Source: Phymatolithon calcareum
Lineage: Eukaryota; Rhodophyta; Florideophyceae; Hapalidiales
Assembly: GCA_977006965.1 (NCBI GenBank)
Contig: OZ345358.1
Span: 1,798,001 to 1,862,000 of the forward strand
Reading direction: 5' to 3'
DNA length: 64,000 bases
Shown: positions 11,538 through 23,499 of the stretch, one piece after another
Layout of the letters: each line of letters opens with the position of its first letter
Numbering within the stretch: position 1 is the stretch's first letter
Made by a program: the position numbers and the translations under genes
Notes under the pieces: model-generated
What the model was told of the DNA's origin: nothing
What the model saw: only the letters and a program-made list of their open reading frames with translations
Database searches by the model: none

Positions 11538-12212
11538 TCACAGTATAATGCTCTTCTTGCTCTTTTTCATTTTCCGAGCCGACCTCTCGCTCGCCCGGAA
11601 AGCAAGCGCCGGCAGCATAAGCTCCACAACTTTCTTTCCCACCACGAACCGTATCACACTGATATTCTTCGGTATAGTCACCACACGATCCTTTTTCGTC
11701 ACCACAAGAATAGTGTTGGCGGTCTCTGCCACCAGAATACCCTTGACCCGGACGAGACCCGGATCGCGCGAGCGCGCCACCTTCAAAACAGCCCCATGCA
11801 AGTCCATACGCACGATGCAGTCCCCAAGGTTCTGCTGCATTCCGTCGCCAATTGCACGTGCTACGTAGCTCGTCCACAATGCCGCTAGAGGTTCGTACAG
11901 GGCGTATTTCTGCTCGGCCTTCGGGATGCTCACCTTCCCTGTACTGCGCTTCCGCTTCCGTCTAGTTTTTCGCTTCGACTTGCGCTCGGCGTGTAGCACG
12001 AGCGCGCGGTGGCGGATCTTCTCCTGCAGTTCCGCGCTGTCTGGCACTCGGGCGCTGCTTGGCGCCGGCAGCACGGCGCTCAGATTGGCACCGCACGCGC
12101 CCTCGTCGTCTACATTTGCGCACAGTGATGCAGGAATGGCTGCGTACAATGTCTTGTCAGTTGTTGCAGTGTTTTCCGTCGCGAGGAGATCCAGCTGCAA
12201 CCTCGAAAGCAC
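11538..12212 (-). CDS. POP4: RNase P/MRP protein subunit Rpp29 (Pop4)
   Basis: 224 aa, intronless. It is a protein component of nuclear RNase P (tRNA 5' maturation) and RNase MRP (rRNA processing). The family core is visible in the second half: YEPLAALWTSYV, then the Sm-like barrel with DLHGAVLKVARSRDPGLV, GILVAETANTILVV and VVTIPKNISVIRFVV. A strongly basic linker (KSKRKTRRKRKRS) precedes the core, as in eukaryotic Rpp29. The C-terminus is Lys/Ser-rich. The length fits the family. The gene runs towards Vps33 with about 800 bp between stop codons. The start is the first ATG of the open frame; the poorly conserved N-terminus makes it uncertain. Confidence 0.85.
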   Translation of the reverse strand: MLSRLQLDLLATENTATTDKTLYAAIPASLCANVDDEGACGANLSAVLPAPSSARVPDSAELQEKIRHRALVLHAERKSKRKTRRKRKRSTGKVSIPKAEQKYALYEPLAALWTSYVARAIGDGMQQNLGDCIVRMDLHGAVLKVARSRDPGLVRVKGILVAETANTILVVTKKDRVVTIPKNISVIRFVVGKKVVELMLPALAFRASERSARKMKKSKKSIIL

Positions 12213-12657
12213 TGATTCCGTGAGACTTGAGAATCATCTCTGCTTTCGCAGACGGTATTAAAAGGTCGAGTGTGCCACGTGGACACGTTGTCAGAAGGAC
12301 TGGCATGCACTCAGATATGATCTCTTCAAGTTGCCAGGTAACATCATCATGATGTTGTGGGACGTACGCACTTCGCACAAGTTCGGGATGTTTGTCTGCA
12401 TCTTTCATGGCAGATTACGCCCTTTGTTCCTGATGAATATTCCATTCTGGCGCATGGAGGGCTTCGCGCGAGAAGCGATGCAAGTACAACTGGAATAAAA
12501 GTGCTGATGGTTTTTTGTTTACCGTGGTGCTTCATCCATGCTTGCCACTCATGAAGTGTGCTAACCGAACAATAGTTATTCATTTTTGCGACGTATAGTT
12601 CTCTTCTCGATCGCTATCTCTGTATTCTTCCTCATCAAAATCTCAATCAACGCGTGG

Positions 12658-13138
12658 TTACTTGAGAAAGGCTGTGCGTTCCTCAATCGTATGAAAGCTT
12701 TTTTCGCCGCGTCCAGTAGCGCAATTTTCTTCGATGAAGCTTTTGCACTTGCCAATCTTCACACTGTATGAAATCTGGTCCGCTTCGCTTTCGCTGAACT
12801 CGTACTTAGCTCGTCTCTTCACTGCCACCCGCGACTGAGATACAAATATATCCAGCATCCTCATCGGATGCCAAATGTGCACTCTGAGGTCCTTCCGCTT
12901 CGTCAGCGTCTCGAGCAGCAGCTTCATTGCGACTCTCCATGCCTCTTACAGTCCTGTATCTACGATCATGACTCCGAGAATTGACTTAAACACGTCCCCG
13001 AGAACTTTTGGTGCCGTACAGCTCTCCATATCATCCGCCTGTAGAATCTCAGCACCATTCCGCATCTCTTTCTTCACTTGCTCTTCGAAGAGTTCAATCC
13101 CGTGTTTGACCAAATCTCCGGAAAAGGACAAATACTTC
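12658..13138 (-). pseudogene. Remnant of a Dicer-like RNase III domain
   Basis: The minus-strand frame reads HGIELFEEQVKKEM, then TAPKVLGDVFKSILGVMIVDTGL, a TAA stop, and continues in the same frame with EAWRVAMKLLLETL for about 90 more residues to the next stop. The block P-K-V-L-G-D-x-x-x-S-x-x-G-x-x-x-V-D is the second conserved region of the RNase IIIb domain of Dicer proteins, followed as usual by a W-x-V-x-x-x-L-L helix. The in-frame TAA (about 12947-12949) and the lack of the upstream ExxxD helix, helicase and PAZ parts make this a dead fragment. Its 5' side ends exactly where a LINE tail begins. Assignment by motif, not alignment. Confidence 0.6.
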
Positions 13139-13600
13139 ATTCTTTCATTCATTTTGCGTATTCCCCTTGTGGGGCTAGCAACACTTTGAGGGCCAATGCT
13201 TCTTCCATTCTAATCTATTTGCTGCGAGTTTGACTACTGCTTGCACGTAGAGGTCCGAGACGTCGCCAAAGATTGACTCTGGGGTTGGTCGGACGCAGTG
13301 AAGTAGCACTTGATGAACCAAGCAACTTTCGTCCATCCTAAGGATGTGTCCGAGCCAACTCCATCGTATGTCTCTGGCGCACAATACCACATCGATAGTG
13401 GGGTCCCTAGACTCTTCGGCAATTGGTCTTCCCGATATTCAGGACAACATCTTCGCACTTGTGCATCTGAGTTTTTCGAACATTTTCAGTTAGCTTCCAT
13501 GATTCCCAACCGTAGAGGAGAGTTGATATGACAGAGCAGCGCAGGATACGTAATCGGAGATCCTGGGATAGGATCTTGTCCGTAAGAACCCGTTTGAGTT
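13139..13600 (-). mobile_element. LINE 3' fragment with (GAAT)n tail, second copy
   Basis: The minus strand encodes WSWLGHILRMDE, a block found near the C-terminus of many LINE reverse transcriptases (R-x-W-L-G-H-x-L-R-M). It continues with VRPTPESIFGDVSDL and a stop, then ends in GAAT units at 13139-13150. It matches the copy at 2160-2360. Frame changes upstream show it is degenerate. Confidence 0.65.
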
Positions 13601-13688
13601 CTTGGAAGCGAGACCAGGCTATTGCAACGCGGTTATTAACGAGGACAAATACTTGAGAAGACCAAATCGAACACTAAGCCTTGCAAGA

Positions 13689-14100
13689 TTTGGAAACCGA
13701 GCTCGACAGCATATGGCAACGCTGGAAAACAATCTGTCAGGATACGACTTGAAAGAAGACAAAAGACCGGATACCGAGAGAGCACTTAACGAGCTTTTGC
13801 TATTCAGCAAGACCATCATAGAGTGCATGGAAAATGAAGAAGGACTGCTCTGAAATCAAGATACGAGAAGTTAACTAGATGTCCCTTGGGACACAAAGCC
13901 AAATAGCGGGAACACCAGCAGCGAACCCACAAGAACACCTCATAGTAGGTAGGACGATCCAGGTTCCAAACTTTCCCCACCGCCTATGGAAGGCGGTAGG
14001 TTTCAACGGTTTACACACTGGAAGGTAGCAACTGAGGAAGCCTTGCCCGTATATTCGTAAGACTGTGAGGCTTTTAAATAAACTCCAATCAAAAAAAAAA
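13689..14100 (+). mobile_element. 5'-truncated EEGLL LINE with 16-bp TSD
   Basis: Flanked by a perfect 16-bp duplication, actaagccttgcaaga, at 13673-13688 and 14101-14116. The 412-bp insert carries the last part of the ORF (FGNRARQHMATLENNLSGYD to MENEEGLL, stop near 13853). Its 3' UTR contains the conserved block gaggcttttaaataaactcc and ends in an A run. The same element, longer, sits at 52757-53713 in reverse. The perfect duplication suggests a recent insertion. Confidence 0.9.
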
Positions 14101-14634
14101 ACTAAGCCTTGCAAGAGTCTCTTTGCTGACGACCAGACCTTTGAGCTCCGTTAGCTCCTCGGGTCAAAGCAGTGGGTACTTGTCGTACAAATAGCTATTT
14201 GGAATTCCTCGGAGACTCAGTCCTGAATTCTGCGTTGTGCTCTAGAGCACAGTGCAGAAATCAAGAACCGTATCTCCAAGCAATTCCAATCGCTGGAAAA
14301 TTTCTGACATAGTGCTGGACTTGACTGACTTTCCAATGTACGATCCATGAGTGAGTGCACTCGTTGAAGAACGTTCGGGATACATGGTGTTAGCACTGAA
14401 GGATGACTAGTGCTTTACTTAGATGAGAGTGTTAGTACTTATAGTGGGTTAGCGATCATATATGTGGCTGGAGAGTGTAGATTAGGGCTGTCTACTGACT
14501 ATCCAGCCCAGTAGTGACGGTCTTGAGCGGCAGTATGAGTAGCGTTTGGAGTAAATTAGTGAGGATCTGATACATGTTCAAGTGGAGGCGCTTATTCATC
14601 TATGAGTAACGCCTACGCTTGAACTTGTAGTCCA

Positions 14635-15267
14635 GCCGCGGATGTTTGGAGAGATGGTTCGGAAACTATGGAATCTTATGGAACAAATCATGGCACAGGA
14701 GATTCACATAGAAGGCATTTGGATACCGAGTCACTGCGGAGTCCCGAAAAATGAGGCTGCTGATGAGCTCGCGCGCCGAGGAATCTCGGAATCAAGCCTG
14801 CTATCACATCAAGCGGTACTTCTCACCATGGAAGCGGCACGATCCATTATCAAACCGCCTTGTAGAAGCAAACCAGTTACCATCCCGACTCTCCCGGAAG
14901 ACCTACACATCTCACATAGACGGGCTGAGGTAATACTCCACCAGCTCATAACTAATTGCTGTCCAATCGTCGCCAGCTTTCACCATGGACACAACGAGAA
15001 TGAGCCACTTCCTCACGACCCAATGTGCAAGAAATGCCCGTATGGTGTGAAGGAAACTGTGGAACATATGATCCTACATTGTTCGGGTCGGGCTGTTAGT
15101 CGACGAAAATTCATCGGCAGAGTTCGGAGCAAAACGGTGGAAGATCTGTGCAGAGAGAAACCCGTAGCGATAATCCAATATTTGAACGAAGAGAACTTGC
15201 TCGAGAGCAAGTTTAGGCGTTAACTTAAAAATTGACGTCATCTGCAATAAAGAAAGAAAGAAAGAAA
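14635..15267 (+). mobile_element. 5'-truncated RNase H LINE with 14-bp TSD
   Basis: Bounded by gaacttgtagtcca at 14621-14634 and 15268-15281. The open frame (14642-15223) encodes the end of an RNase H domain (IWIPSHCGVPKNEAADELAR, holding the last catalytic region), then a Cys/His cluster (CKKC, later H and HC) and ends ESKFRR. The 3' end is gcaataaa followed by (GAAA)n instead of an A run. Homologous copies are at 48210-51378 and 49167-49403. Confidence 0.9.
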
Positions 15268-15281
15268 GAACTTGTAGTCCA

Positions 15282-17812
15282 AAACGTTCTCCATTGGACA
15301 AAACTCTTCTTCCCATGGTTCTTGGGGAGTTCAAGCCTCGGTTCCCGGGGGAGTTGCTTCAGAAACAATGTGAATGGGTGCCTTAAATTCGCAGGGTGCA
15401 GAGAATGATTCTCTGATAGAAGTGTCCCCTTGTGTGTCGGTTCGTGACCCTCAACCACCCCAAATATTTCCAAGGCTTCACGCTTGCTTCGCATCCCCGT
15501 TTCATGGCGCTGGTGGGTAGAAGAGATCTTCTCTCTTTGGCGGTAACAGCGACGACGTCTTCGAGTCGTTCTTGTTTGCGATTATAATCACCGGAGCCGC
15601 TTAAGTACAGCACCCCAACAAGTGCTCCCATCACACCCGCGAAAAATGTTTTGGGCAGTGTAACAACTTGGCCTTCATAATCACAGGCAGTGGTCATGCA
15701 GTTGTCCACATTCGGTAGATCTAAGCAGAGGAATTTCTCCAGCTCATGGACGAGACTCTTTCCGTTAGAACACAGTTGGAGACGATAGTTTTGCGGGCAT
15801 CATGCATTTGACCTTCGCTATACCCAGAGTTGCGTGTGAAAAGACGAATCGTCGGTGTGAGTTTCAGCACCGCTCGTATTTGCAAACGGGATCAACTGCG
15901 GCGGAAGTGACTACTTGGAAAAGCAAGTTTAGTGGAACATGTACACTTGTCTTCCTTCAACAGACGTCACGAAGCTCCCACAACAAGACTTGGCGTTCCA
16001 GCCCCATGAGGTATCACGGTAAGAACATTACTCCAATGTACATGGGTTGCTCACGACTGACGTCCAGCAAGACTGACGTCGGATTTCTTGCTACCCCAGC
16101 ATACATTCTGACCACTGCCGTTGCAAGAGTTCCTCGCAATAAAAAGATGAAATATTCAGTACGCAGGAATGAGCTTGCCGCCATCCATCGCAACACCCAG
16201 CGTCAGCACTTGAATACTTTTCTCAATATTATCCCCTGCCTCCCCGTCATGGTTGATGGTTGCGAAGATTTGGTCCCTGTTCATGCTGTCTGTGTAAATG
16301 CTTGCGAAGGATCGGGAGAAGTGCACTTCATGACTTCTTCATGGGTTGAAATCAATTGGCGATGTGATAGTTGCGCAACATACTCGATGGCTTTCCCTAA
16401 ACAAATGCATGTGACCGAACGTTTCCCAGAAGTTTTTTAAAAAGACAAGCGACGAAATTCAGAGCTTGACCAAAATACTTGGGATACAACATTTTTCTAC
16501 CCAAAAACACGAACCCCAGGTTTCCAACCTTGCTATCCGAATAACATCTGAAGCCTAGATCTCCCACTGAGATGGTAAGGTCTCTGTTGTTGAGCTTTCG
16601 GGACAGAATAAGCCCATAGTATTCAATCCCACCGTTGCTATTTTGACGCACATTCGTCGGAGTTTCAGCCGGCTTAAGTTGCACTCCGCGCTTCCCTGTT
16701 CATCAGCAAGGGCTGTTACCGGGCCCACCTCACTTGCATGTTGTCAACTTTAGGGCACGCGCCTTGGCTGCCGTCTTCATTAGCCTTACTTGCACAGTAC
16801 CGAACAATGTTTTCCTTTTCGTTTGACTTCGGAGAGCCCTTTCGTTTTTTGAGCAGTTCTCTGACCACGGCGAGACAGGAACGGAGAAACCTGGGTTCAA
16901 ATTCATCGTACACTGGCCCAAGAGGCCTCGCAAGTCGTATTTTGTTAGGCTTTGTGATTCGGGTGCGTGCGCATTGTGCAAAGGTTTGCAAAGTGGCCGA
17001 TTTGTCTGGTATCTTCGGACTAATGGCGGTTGGACTAGTAATTTCGTACCAGTCATTGTCGCTAAATCTCCACGACGAAAAGATGATATGGTAGGGTCAG
17101 CGTCTCCGATGACGCCAACCCTGGAAAACGTTCGAGCAGTATTCTGCTCCTTCGCTCGTCAAATGCGCTAGTGAGCGCAGTAAGTTTGACGGACGGCTTG
17201 AGTGCGGTCCGCTGCGGCGTAATGCCGTGTGACAGGCGGGACGCACAAGTGGGTGAAGAAGGTTGTTGATATTCTTAACTTGATTCCGACTTACCATTCG
17301 TTGGGTTGTCGCCTAGTTGAGTTTATATAGGCCTAGATTCTGCAACCCAATAGTGAAGGTTATACTAACGGTTAGAGCTTGCGATACTGCTAACGATGTA
17401 GCTGTGTGAATATTTGAACCGAATCTTATCGGTTCACTGTGTGTCCCCTTACAATTGTCGTACTAGAAGACGGTTAGCAATCAAGTAGATTAGAATGGCA
17501 TAAGAAATTACCCAGAAGTCGTTAGGGTGTTGCGCGAATGTAGCAACGTATTGCTAGCATGTCTTCTCGTCTCAAGTAAAGCTGCGAAACCGCTTGATTC
17601 GTTTTCAGGAAAGTCAAACGGTCATTGTCTCGTGTCGAGGCGACACGTTCGATATCTGATCTTCTGTTATGGCATGCTCTCATCTGCGACAGTCGTGGAC
17701 ATCTTCGCCTTCTTCCTCAACTATACAGCCATATTTCCTATCTGTACCACGTTGAACATCTCTTTGCTTGCGCATACGGATACGTCTCTTGGACGCGTCT
17801 TGTGGCTTAAAG
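15282..17812. other. Unrecognised ORFs, no supported gene
   Basis: The longest frames are 15802-16440 (+, 212 aa, many Cys and Thr) and 16397-16684 (-, 95 aa). The minus frame has a stretch (ISVGDLGFRCYSD) faintly like a BAH domain, too weak to call. Neither shows a convincing domain or codon bias. Confidence 0.35.
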
Positions 17813-17990
17813 AAGAAGAAAGGTAGATTTTTATTTAAAAGTTACCAACGCATCTGCTGACGCTTGGGGCAACTTTCCTAGGGCCAAGAGGTTTTGGTTG
17901 GATTCTGCCTATGGAAGAGTTTCTTTTCTTGTTGGTGTAACACGATTCAGTGGACTACAAAAACCCACCTCTGGTCTCCTTCGGGACTTC
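17813..17990 (-). repeat. H-family short interspersed repeat
   Basis: On the minus strand the core reads ccaagcgtcagcagatgcg, then gtaacttttaaataaaaatc and a (CTT)n-like tail. The same core recurs about ten times in the window, usually only 80-180 bp long. It behaves like a SINE or the 3' end of a LINE family. This copy and the one at 47005 also share about 110 bp further upstream. Confidence 0.7.
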
Positions 17991-18165
17991 GAGAGGGAAA
18001 ATTACTCCCCTGTCCTGTGACAAGCTGTGATTTCACGTTGCGGGCATTCGTTACTTGTCCATAGCCTGTAACATGGTTAGGAGCTCTCTTGTGGCTTAAA
18101 GAAAATTACTCGACAACGTCCACGTCATCCGTCCTTCATGAAATCCAGTGTAGACTCGTCACATC

Positions 18166-18242
18166 AAAACAGATGCCGCTTCCACCCTGCTCGTTAGTCA
18201 TTTAATGACTAATGGGCACGGTGGAAGCGGGCGTCTGTTTTT
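18166..18242. repeat. Hairpin, about 37-bp arms
   Basis: The arms share cgcttccacc and ttagtcatt inverted, with a one-base centre near 18203 and a few mismatches. No ORF overlaps it. A small foldback element or RNA hairpin. Confidence 0.65.
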
Positions 18243-19379
18243 GAAATAAGGTCCATTTTCGAACTTGCGACTGTGAGCACGCTTGCTAACCCCTGAGCCA
18301 AAATCATGAACAGCTTCGTCCTCTGCTTGTGCACTCTGGAATACCTTCTGCTCTTCACTAGTATGAAAGCGAAATCATATGGGAATTCCGCTCGTTCTAT
18401 CGTGCAGCAGAAACCTACGCACCCTGTCATCGAAGAGCCACAATACGGAAATGATGGCGTGCACTGTGGCAACGTGGACAAGGCTGCCGGCGTATACAAG
18501 TGCCATGCATTTTGCTGAGTTCGTTTAATCTTAGTGTCGCAGTCATGACAACCCATGAAGAGAGTGTTTCGCATTCATTTCGAGTACATTTCTTTTTGGT
18601 TTCGTCCACGAGGACTCGCAAATCGTGGAACCACCGCAGTTGCTTCGGGTGGAATCGCCTAATGACGAGCGACAGGCAGAGAAGAAGCGTGCTTACAATT
18701 AGCTAGCAGGATTAACGCCCTGACGTATCTAAGTAGAGGAAAAATAAAAAGCACTGCTTTCTAGCCCCATAGGGGAATCAGCATTCATTGTTACTATGTT
18801 TGGTTGTGTAGAATAGCGCAAGGAGGACATTTCTCGCAGTGTATGGATCCTGTGATAAATCCAGACCGCAACGTTTCCCATCTCACCGATTTAGTGTAAA
18901 TTTGACATCAGCGCATATTGTGATCTGCTGTTGAATTTATGACCAAGCCTTGAAGAAGTAAAGGCAGATGTTCAACGTAGGCAAGTGCATTCGTGGAGCG
19001 CTCTCTGCAACGCGTGGCCGGCGAACCCAGGCAGGGATTCTGAGGCGTTTAGTCAAAAAACTTTTCGTACAAATTCTCCTCAATGGACTCAGTGTTGCGA
19101 CCGTTGGTCGTCAATATCGCAAATGTTCAAGGTCTCCGTCGATCTGACAGGCAGTTGTAAAGCACATGCCTGGGCACTGAATTGTCGTTGGTCTCCGAGT
19201 GGGCTTTTTCAGCCTCTCCGGACGCGAGCAAAGAAATGCGCAAGATAGAGAGGTCCCCAGATCTCAACTGGTCCAGGACGTGATAGCTTTGGGCAATAAC
19301 AACAACATGAGCTTTGAACATTTCTACAATTCTTACGTGAGCTACACCACGGACTAGAGGTACCAGCGCGGGGATATGT
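18243..19379. other. No gene recognised
   Basis: Short ORFs on both strands without domains. Confidence 0.4.
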
Positions 19380-21430
19380 GTTGATTTATTTTAAAAGCTC
19401 CCAGGGCCTCTCTTGAAGAGTAACAGGGCCGCTTTCGCACGATTTATTAAGCTAACGCTATTCAGTATATCCTTGATTCGTATTTCCCAACAAGTGCTCT
19501 AGTGAGTCGCTTACATTCATATTCAATTTCAGGACTAATCTTGGATGAAGATAGAATGCATTGGAGCGCGACCAGCTCAATCACGGCTGTGGCACCAAAG
19601 TATGCACCTAGTACTGATTTTCTCCAAAGAGGTGCTCTGTTGAATATCAGCCGTAGGCATCGCAACCGTGTCGACCTTTCTCTTACGTGGAGAACCACCG
19701 GTAGATTGTTCGAATCAGTTGGTATCTCGAGCAATCTGCCATCTTCTTCCTTTGCCCATAACTCAATTATTTCTTTTCGTCGCCCTTTCTTTGAGACTGA
19801 GCCCTCTTCCGCTTTATCGAGAGCTTTCTGCAGATCTTCATATTTCTTGAGGCACTCTATGTCCTTGGTTGCCTCCTTAATGTCTTCATCTCTCCCAGAA
19901 TACTCATCTGCCTCATCGAGGCGCTTCTTTTGTCTCACTAGACTCGCTGAAAACCTTTATTTTTTATTTTTTTATTGCAATTTTTTAAAGCCCCGCAGTC
20001 ATACGAATATTCGGGCAGGGCTTCCTCAGGTGCTGCCCTCGCTAGGGCGGCTCTACACTTATGTCTGGCATTCTATCTGAGAACCTAGCATGTGTTCGGT
20101 TGTTTTGATTGCTCTTCGTAGCAGTTTCGAGGCGTCGCTTCTTCTTTCAGTACAGGTCTTCTTCATGCTGCATACTTTCGATGATGCTTTTGCTGAAGAG
20201 CAAAAGGTCATCTAATGCCTTCTCAGTTGCCGCTCTGTCGTCTTCCTTGAGTTCATAGGCTGACAAGTTGCGATCCAGGGTCTCCATGTGCTGTCTGACT
20301 TTGTTTCCGAATCTATCTGCCATCAGTGTGGTAGACACTTGGGGAAATCTTCCAAAGGCGTACTGAACCGCCAGTTGCCTGTGTTTTAGTTGTGGAAATT
20401 TGAGTATTGCAGGGAGTTCTCTTGTCTTGTCGTACGGAATTTTCCTCTTTCTCTTTGATTCAAGGCTCTCTCCTTCTTTTGTCAGGAATGCTGATCGGAG
20501 TTCTTCTGCAGATTGGTTCGCTATTATGTGCTTCATCGCTTCATCAAACGGTTCTCTGGTTTCCATCGCTGTGATGTCGTTACTTGTGGCTTGAAGCTCT
20601 TCCGAATTTCTTCTCTCTGGTATTTGCATCAGAAACTTTTCTTTCTTCGCCATGGTCCTTCTCAGCATCTTGAAAGCTAGTATTTCCCGTCGTTGGGAAG
20701 CAGCTTGGATTCGACATATTAGGCGAAGTCTATCCGTCTTTCCTCGTGCCAGTGGCCCGAAGACTTGTCTGAAAAACGATTGTTCGACTTCCTTGACCGC
20801 GCTCTGGACATTTTCTGTCCACGGTGTTCTGAAAACCTTTCTGCTTGGTGTCTTTTCCTCATGGCTGGTGGTTCTAGTCGGCACAGAACTCGCATTCTAC
20901 CATGGCGGTGCTGGGCATATGTCCCAAAAACATACTTGAAGAATAAACCTTCTGCAGATTCGATTGCTGATTGTAATCGCTTTGCCAGTGGCGTCACGTG
21001 GAGTGCATACTCCCACTTTGGCAAAATAAGCGACTTGAAGTTTCTAATGCATGCCGCAGGCTGAAAGACTCGAACAGTGACTCCAATATCCCGCAGTTTG
21101 TGTATGCACCCCACTGCATTTCGTACTCTTGATAACGCCATGTCGTCTGTTACGCCTTTGTGGTTCATGCTTGGTACCAGCGTGATCAGTGTGCTAAGAA
21201 CCACTGAACGGGTGATCACCCGCTTGCGTGCCAAAAGTTCATCCAAGGAGCGAAAAAGCCGCCGCATACCCGCGACTACCGGTTGGCACCGCCATGAAGG
21301 TGGTTCAGTTGATGCGGCGGCTTTCCGCTCCTCGGATGATTTTTTGGCAATAGTCTCGACGATGAGAAGCTCCAGAGAATTTGGAACGGCAGGTCGACCG
21401 AAGCTCAGGACGATGAGTGTCATGTTCTGA
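19380..21430 (-). mobile_element. SRIY LINE, interrupted by another LINE
   Basis: On the minus strand the ORF runs from about 21430 through GVTDDMALSRVRNAV and PKWEYALHVTPLAKR. It is interrupted at 20828-19959 and resumes with RQKKRLDEADEYSGRDED to KYESRIY (stop near 19462). The WEYA-LHVTP block is shared with all other LINEs here and lies downstream of the polymerase core. The 3' UTR ends gggagcttttaaaataaatc at about 19380. The 5' part is frame-damaged and the true 5' end was not found. Confidence 0.75.
19959..20828 (-). mobile_element. 5'-truncated EEDLY LINE nested in the SRIY LINE
   Basis: Flanked by ctgaaaaccttt at 19947-19958 and 20829-20840. The minus-strand ORF is open from near the 5' junction (TPWTENVQSAVKEVEQSFF) to MQHEEDLY (stop near 20149). 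The 3' UTR has gcggggctttaaaaaattgc and an A-rich end. The ORF is intact over about 230 residues, so the insertion is young relative to its host. Confidence 0.9.
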
Positions 21431-21558
21431 GTTATATGGAGTATCAAGCGACCTTCAGATACAACTTCCGGGGTATTTTCGGGGATGTTGACGCCGCGCG
21501 GCGAAATAAGCGATGGAGGCCGATGGGTATGCCTTAGGTTATCAGGGGATGATAGCAA

Positions 21559-22503
21559 TGAATTCGGATGAATGGTACATATGCTGAGAAACCCTGGAGG
21601 AAAGAAACTCTTTCGGTATTAAACATTCGCTTGGATTGAATCAAAATGGTTTCGGCCCGTGCTTCGTACGGTATAATTCTGTGGCGAGGACTGGCAAACG
21701 GAAAACTGCCTGAGGAAGATGTTCGCCTTGAGAAGCGGTAATTTTGAATAATATCGAAAGTAGCTTTAAGCAACAGCATGTTCATCGCTTTGATCGGCCA
21801 GATCAAAGAGGCTGAGTGTAGAATAGTGGCTGGGCGCGAACCTGGACTGTAAACAGGTGAGCGATGTGCGGTAGCGCATGGCAGAGCGAGCACGATAGTT
21901 CCCCGAAGTCCAGCAAAGAGCGGTGACGTGAACGGACACGAATGGAAAACAGGTGCGTCAGGGCATCAGATGAGATTAAGCGGTACAACGACGCTAGCGC
22001 CGAGGGAAGCAGACCAACGGATCCATCTAGGAACCATTATAGATGCGAGCACGAAGTCTTCTAGCCAAGGGTGCTTGCCCGGTTTACTGTAGTGGGCCGT
22101 CGAGAGTGGCATAAGTACCGCGGGCGACATCGTAGAGCGACGAACAGGAGCTAATTATCCTACAGTAGAGTTAATTGTAATTACCGTCGGTATCCCATGC
22201 GTGGCCGACGTTGTAAGCCCCAACGGGACGATTGACAATACTACACTGAGTTAAGGTTGTTCATAGTCAAAAGTTAGCGATTAGCGCGGGAAGAGGACAC
22301 GATATTTGGTCTGTCCAATCGGTCCACAGCGATCTAACTGTGAACTGAAAGCTGCCCACTGGTAAATCCATCAGAACGAGATTTTGGACTATTTTGACGG
22401 GAAATGACTCACTATAACCGCAGCACAAAAGCTCAATTTGTCGACTTAACGATGCCGTTTCCATGGCTTATGAAAGCCACAAACCAGTGCTTCTCGTGGA
22501 CAT
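21559..22503. other. No gene recognised
   Basis: Only short frames; no repeat family identified. Confidence 0.4.
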
Positions 22504-22581
22504 GTGACCATTCCGCCCAAGGATACAGAGCGCAGATATACAGACCAGAATGCCGATGTCCAGACTATACCTAGAAGTGTG

Positions 22582-23202
22582 ATGGTTGAGATTGCCTTGA
22601 TTTTCTTCTGCAGTCAGGCAGCAGCCAAGCAGGACGGCAAATTGGAAGGTTCTTGGATATGCGGAAAATTCGTCAGGCTGTATTCCATAAGTGCAGGACT
22701 TCCGGTCAGTAAACATCCAGGTATCAGCATGGTAGCCTCCACTCAGGGACTGGCAGTTCGTCCGTCTTACTGCTATCCGCGAGCGAATTATCGAGATGCT
22801 CAAACTGGCGTGGAAGGTTCTTGCGAAAGCGATAATCTCGTGGTATATTCAGAATCGCTCGTCTCCGGCGACGCAGATTGCACTACACTGGATGTAAAGA
22901 TGACAGCCTGCCCCTATAGCAAGCGCAAGCGTATTCAAGGAACAATATTATCTGTCGAGGCCATTGGAGAATCAGAAGGAAAGGCCGAAAAGCGCACCAG
23001 GCTTGACGCAGAAGGATACACGCTCCCGGACATCAAGGTATCTGAAGTTGAAAAAAAGTTCGACAACAGTGAGTTCTCTCGCAGGGGACGCAAAGCCTAT
23101 TCATTGGAGAAGTTGGAAAAGGCCCATGCTGAATGTGACGCTAAGCACTACAGAAGACAAAGTTTAGAAAATGAAGGATTCTGTTTGCCGACGATTGCGT
23201 AA
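22582..23202 (+). CDS. Hypothetical protein, possibly secreted
   Basis: 206 aa from the first ATG of an open frame that extends upstream to 22504 from a GTG. The N-terminus MVEIALIFFCSQAAAKQ has a hydrophobic core and small residues like a short signal peptide. The middle is Cys- and Ser-containing. The last 90 residues are charged (KRKRIQG, EKRTRLD, RRGRKAYSLEKLEKAH) and hold two similar pieces, EGYTLPDI and EGFCLPTI, about 65 residues apart. I do not recognise the family. It is the longest non-repetitive frame between 15 and 28 kb, but a spurious ORF is possible. Confidence 0.4.
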   Translation: MVEIALIFFCSQAAAKQDGKLEGSWICGKFVRLYSISAGLPVSKHPGISMVASTQGLAVRPSYCYPRANYRDAQTGVEGSCESDNLVVYSESLVSGDADCTTLDVKMTACPYSKRKRIQGTILSVEAIGESEGKAEKRTRLDAEGYTLPDIKVSEVEKKFDNSEFSRRGRKAYSLEKLEKAHAECDAKHYRRQSLENEGFCLPTIA

Positions 23203-23499
23203 ATTGTTCTTTTTCCGAACTCTGCAACATGATGTTTTTTTGAAAAGGAGCTATACTCCCCCAAAATTCTAAAAATTTATGGTCAAGCAGCTCCTCTCTT
23301 CCCTCTTACAAGTTACAGTAACTTGGTGAGTGTGATAAGCTTGTGTGCCACGTTCGGGTGAAAGCGCTTTTGTGACATCCGTCTTGTGCTACTCGCGGAT
23401 TGCAATGTTTACCGCTTTTGGAAATTTCCCCTACTAGTCATTTTTGGGGTTCTCTTACTCCTGTCTAGGTCATCGCAGTGTTACACCAACAAGAAAAGA

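Noticed and set aside
15245-15270. GAAA repeats as an independent microsatellite or telomere-like tract
   Set aside because: The same tract occurs at the 3' end of every RNase H LINE copy, inside the target duplication.
15802-16440. 212-aa plus-strand ORF as a gene
   Set aside because: No domain, no codon bias, no upstream promoter-like features and overlapping frames on the other strand.
16397-16684. BAH-like domain on the minus strand
   Set aside because: Only one short stretch fits and no neighbouring exon supports it.
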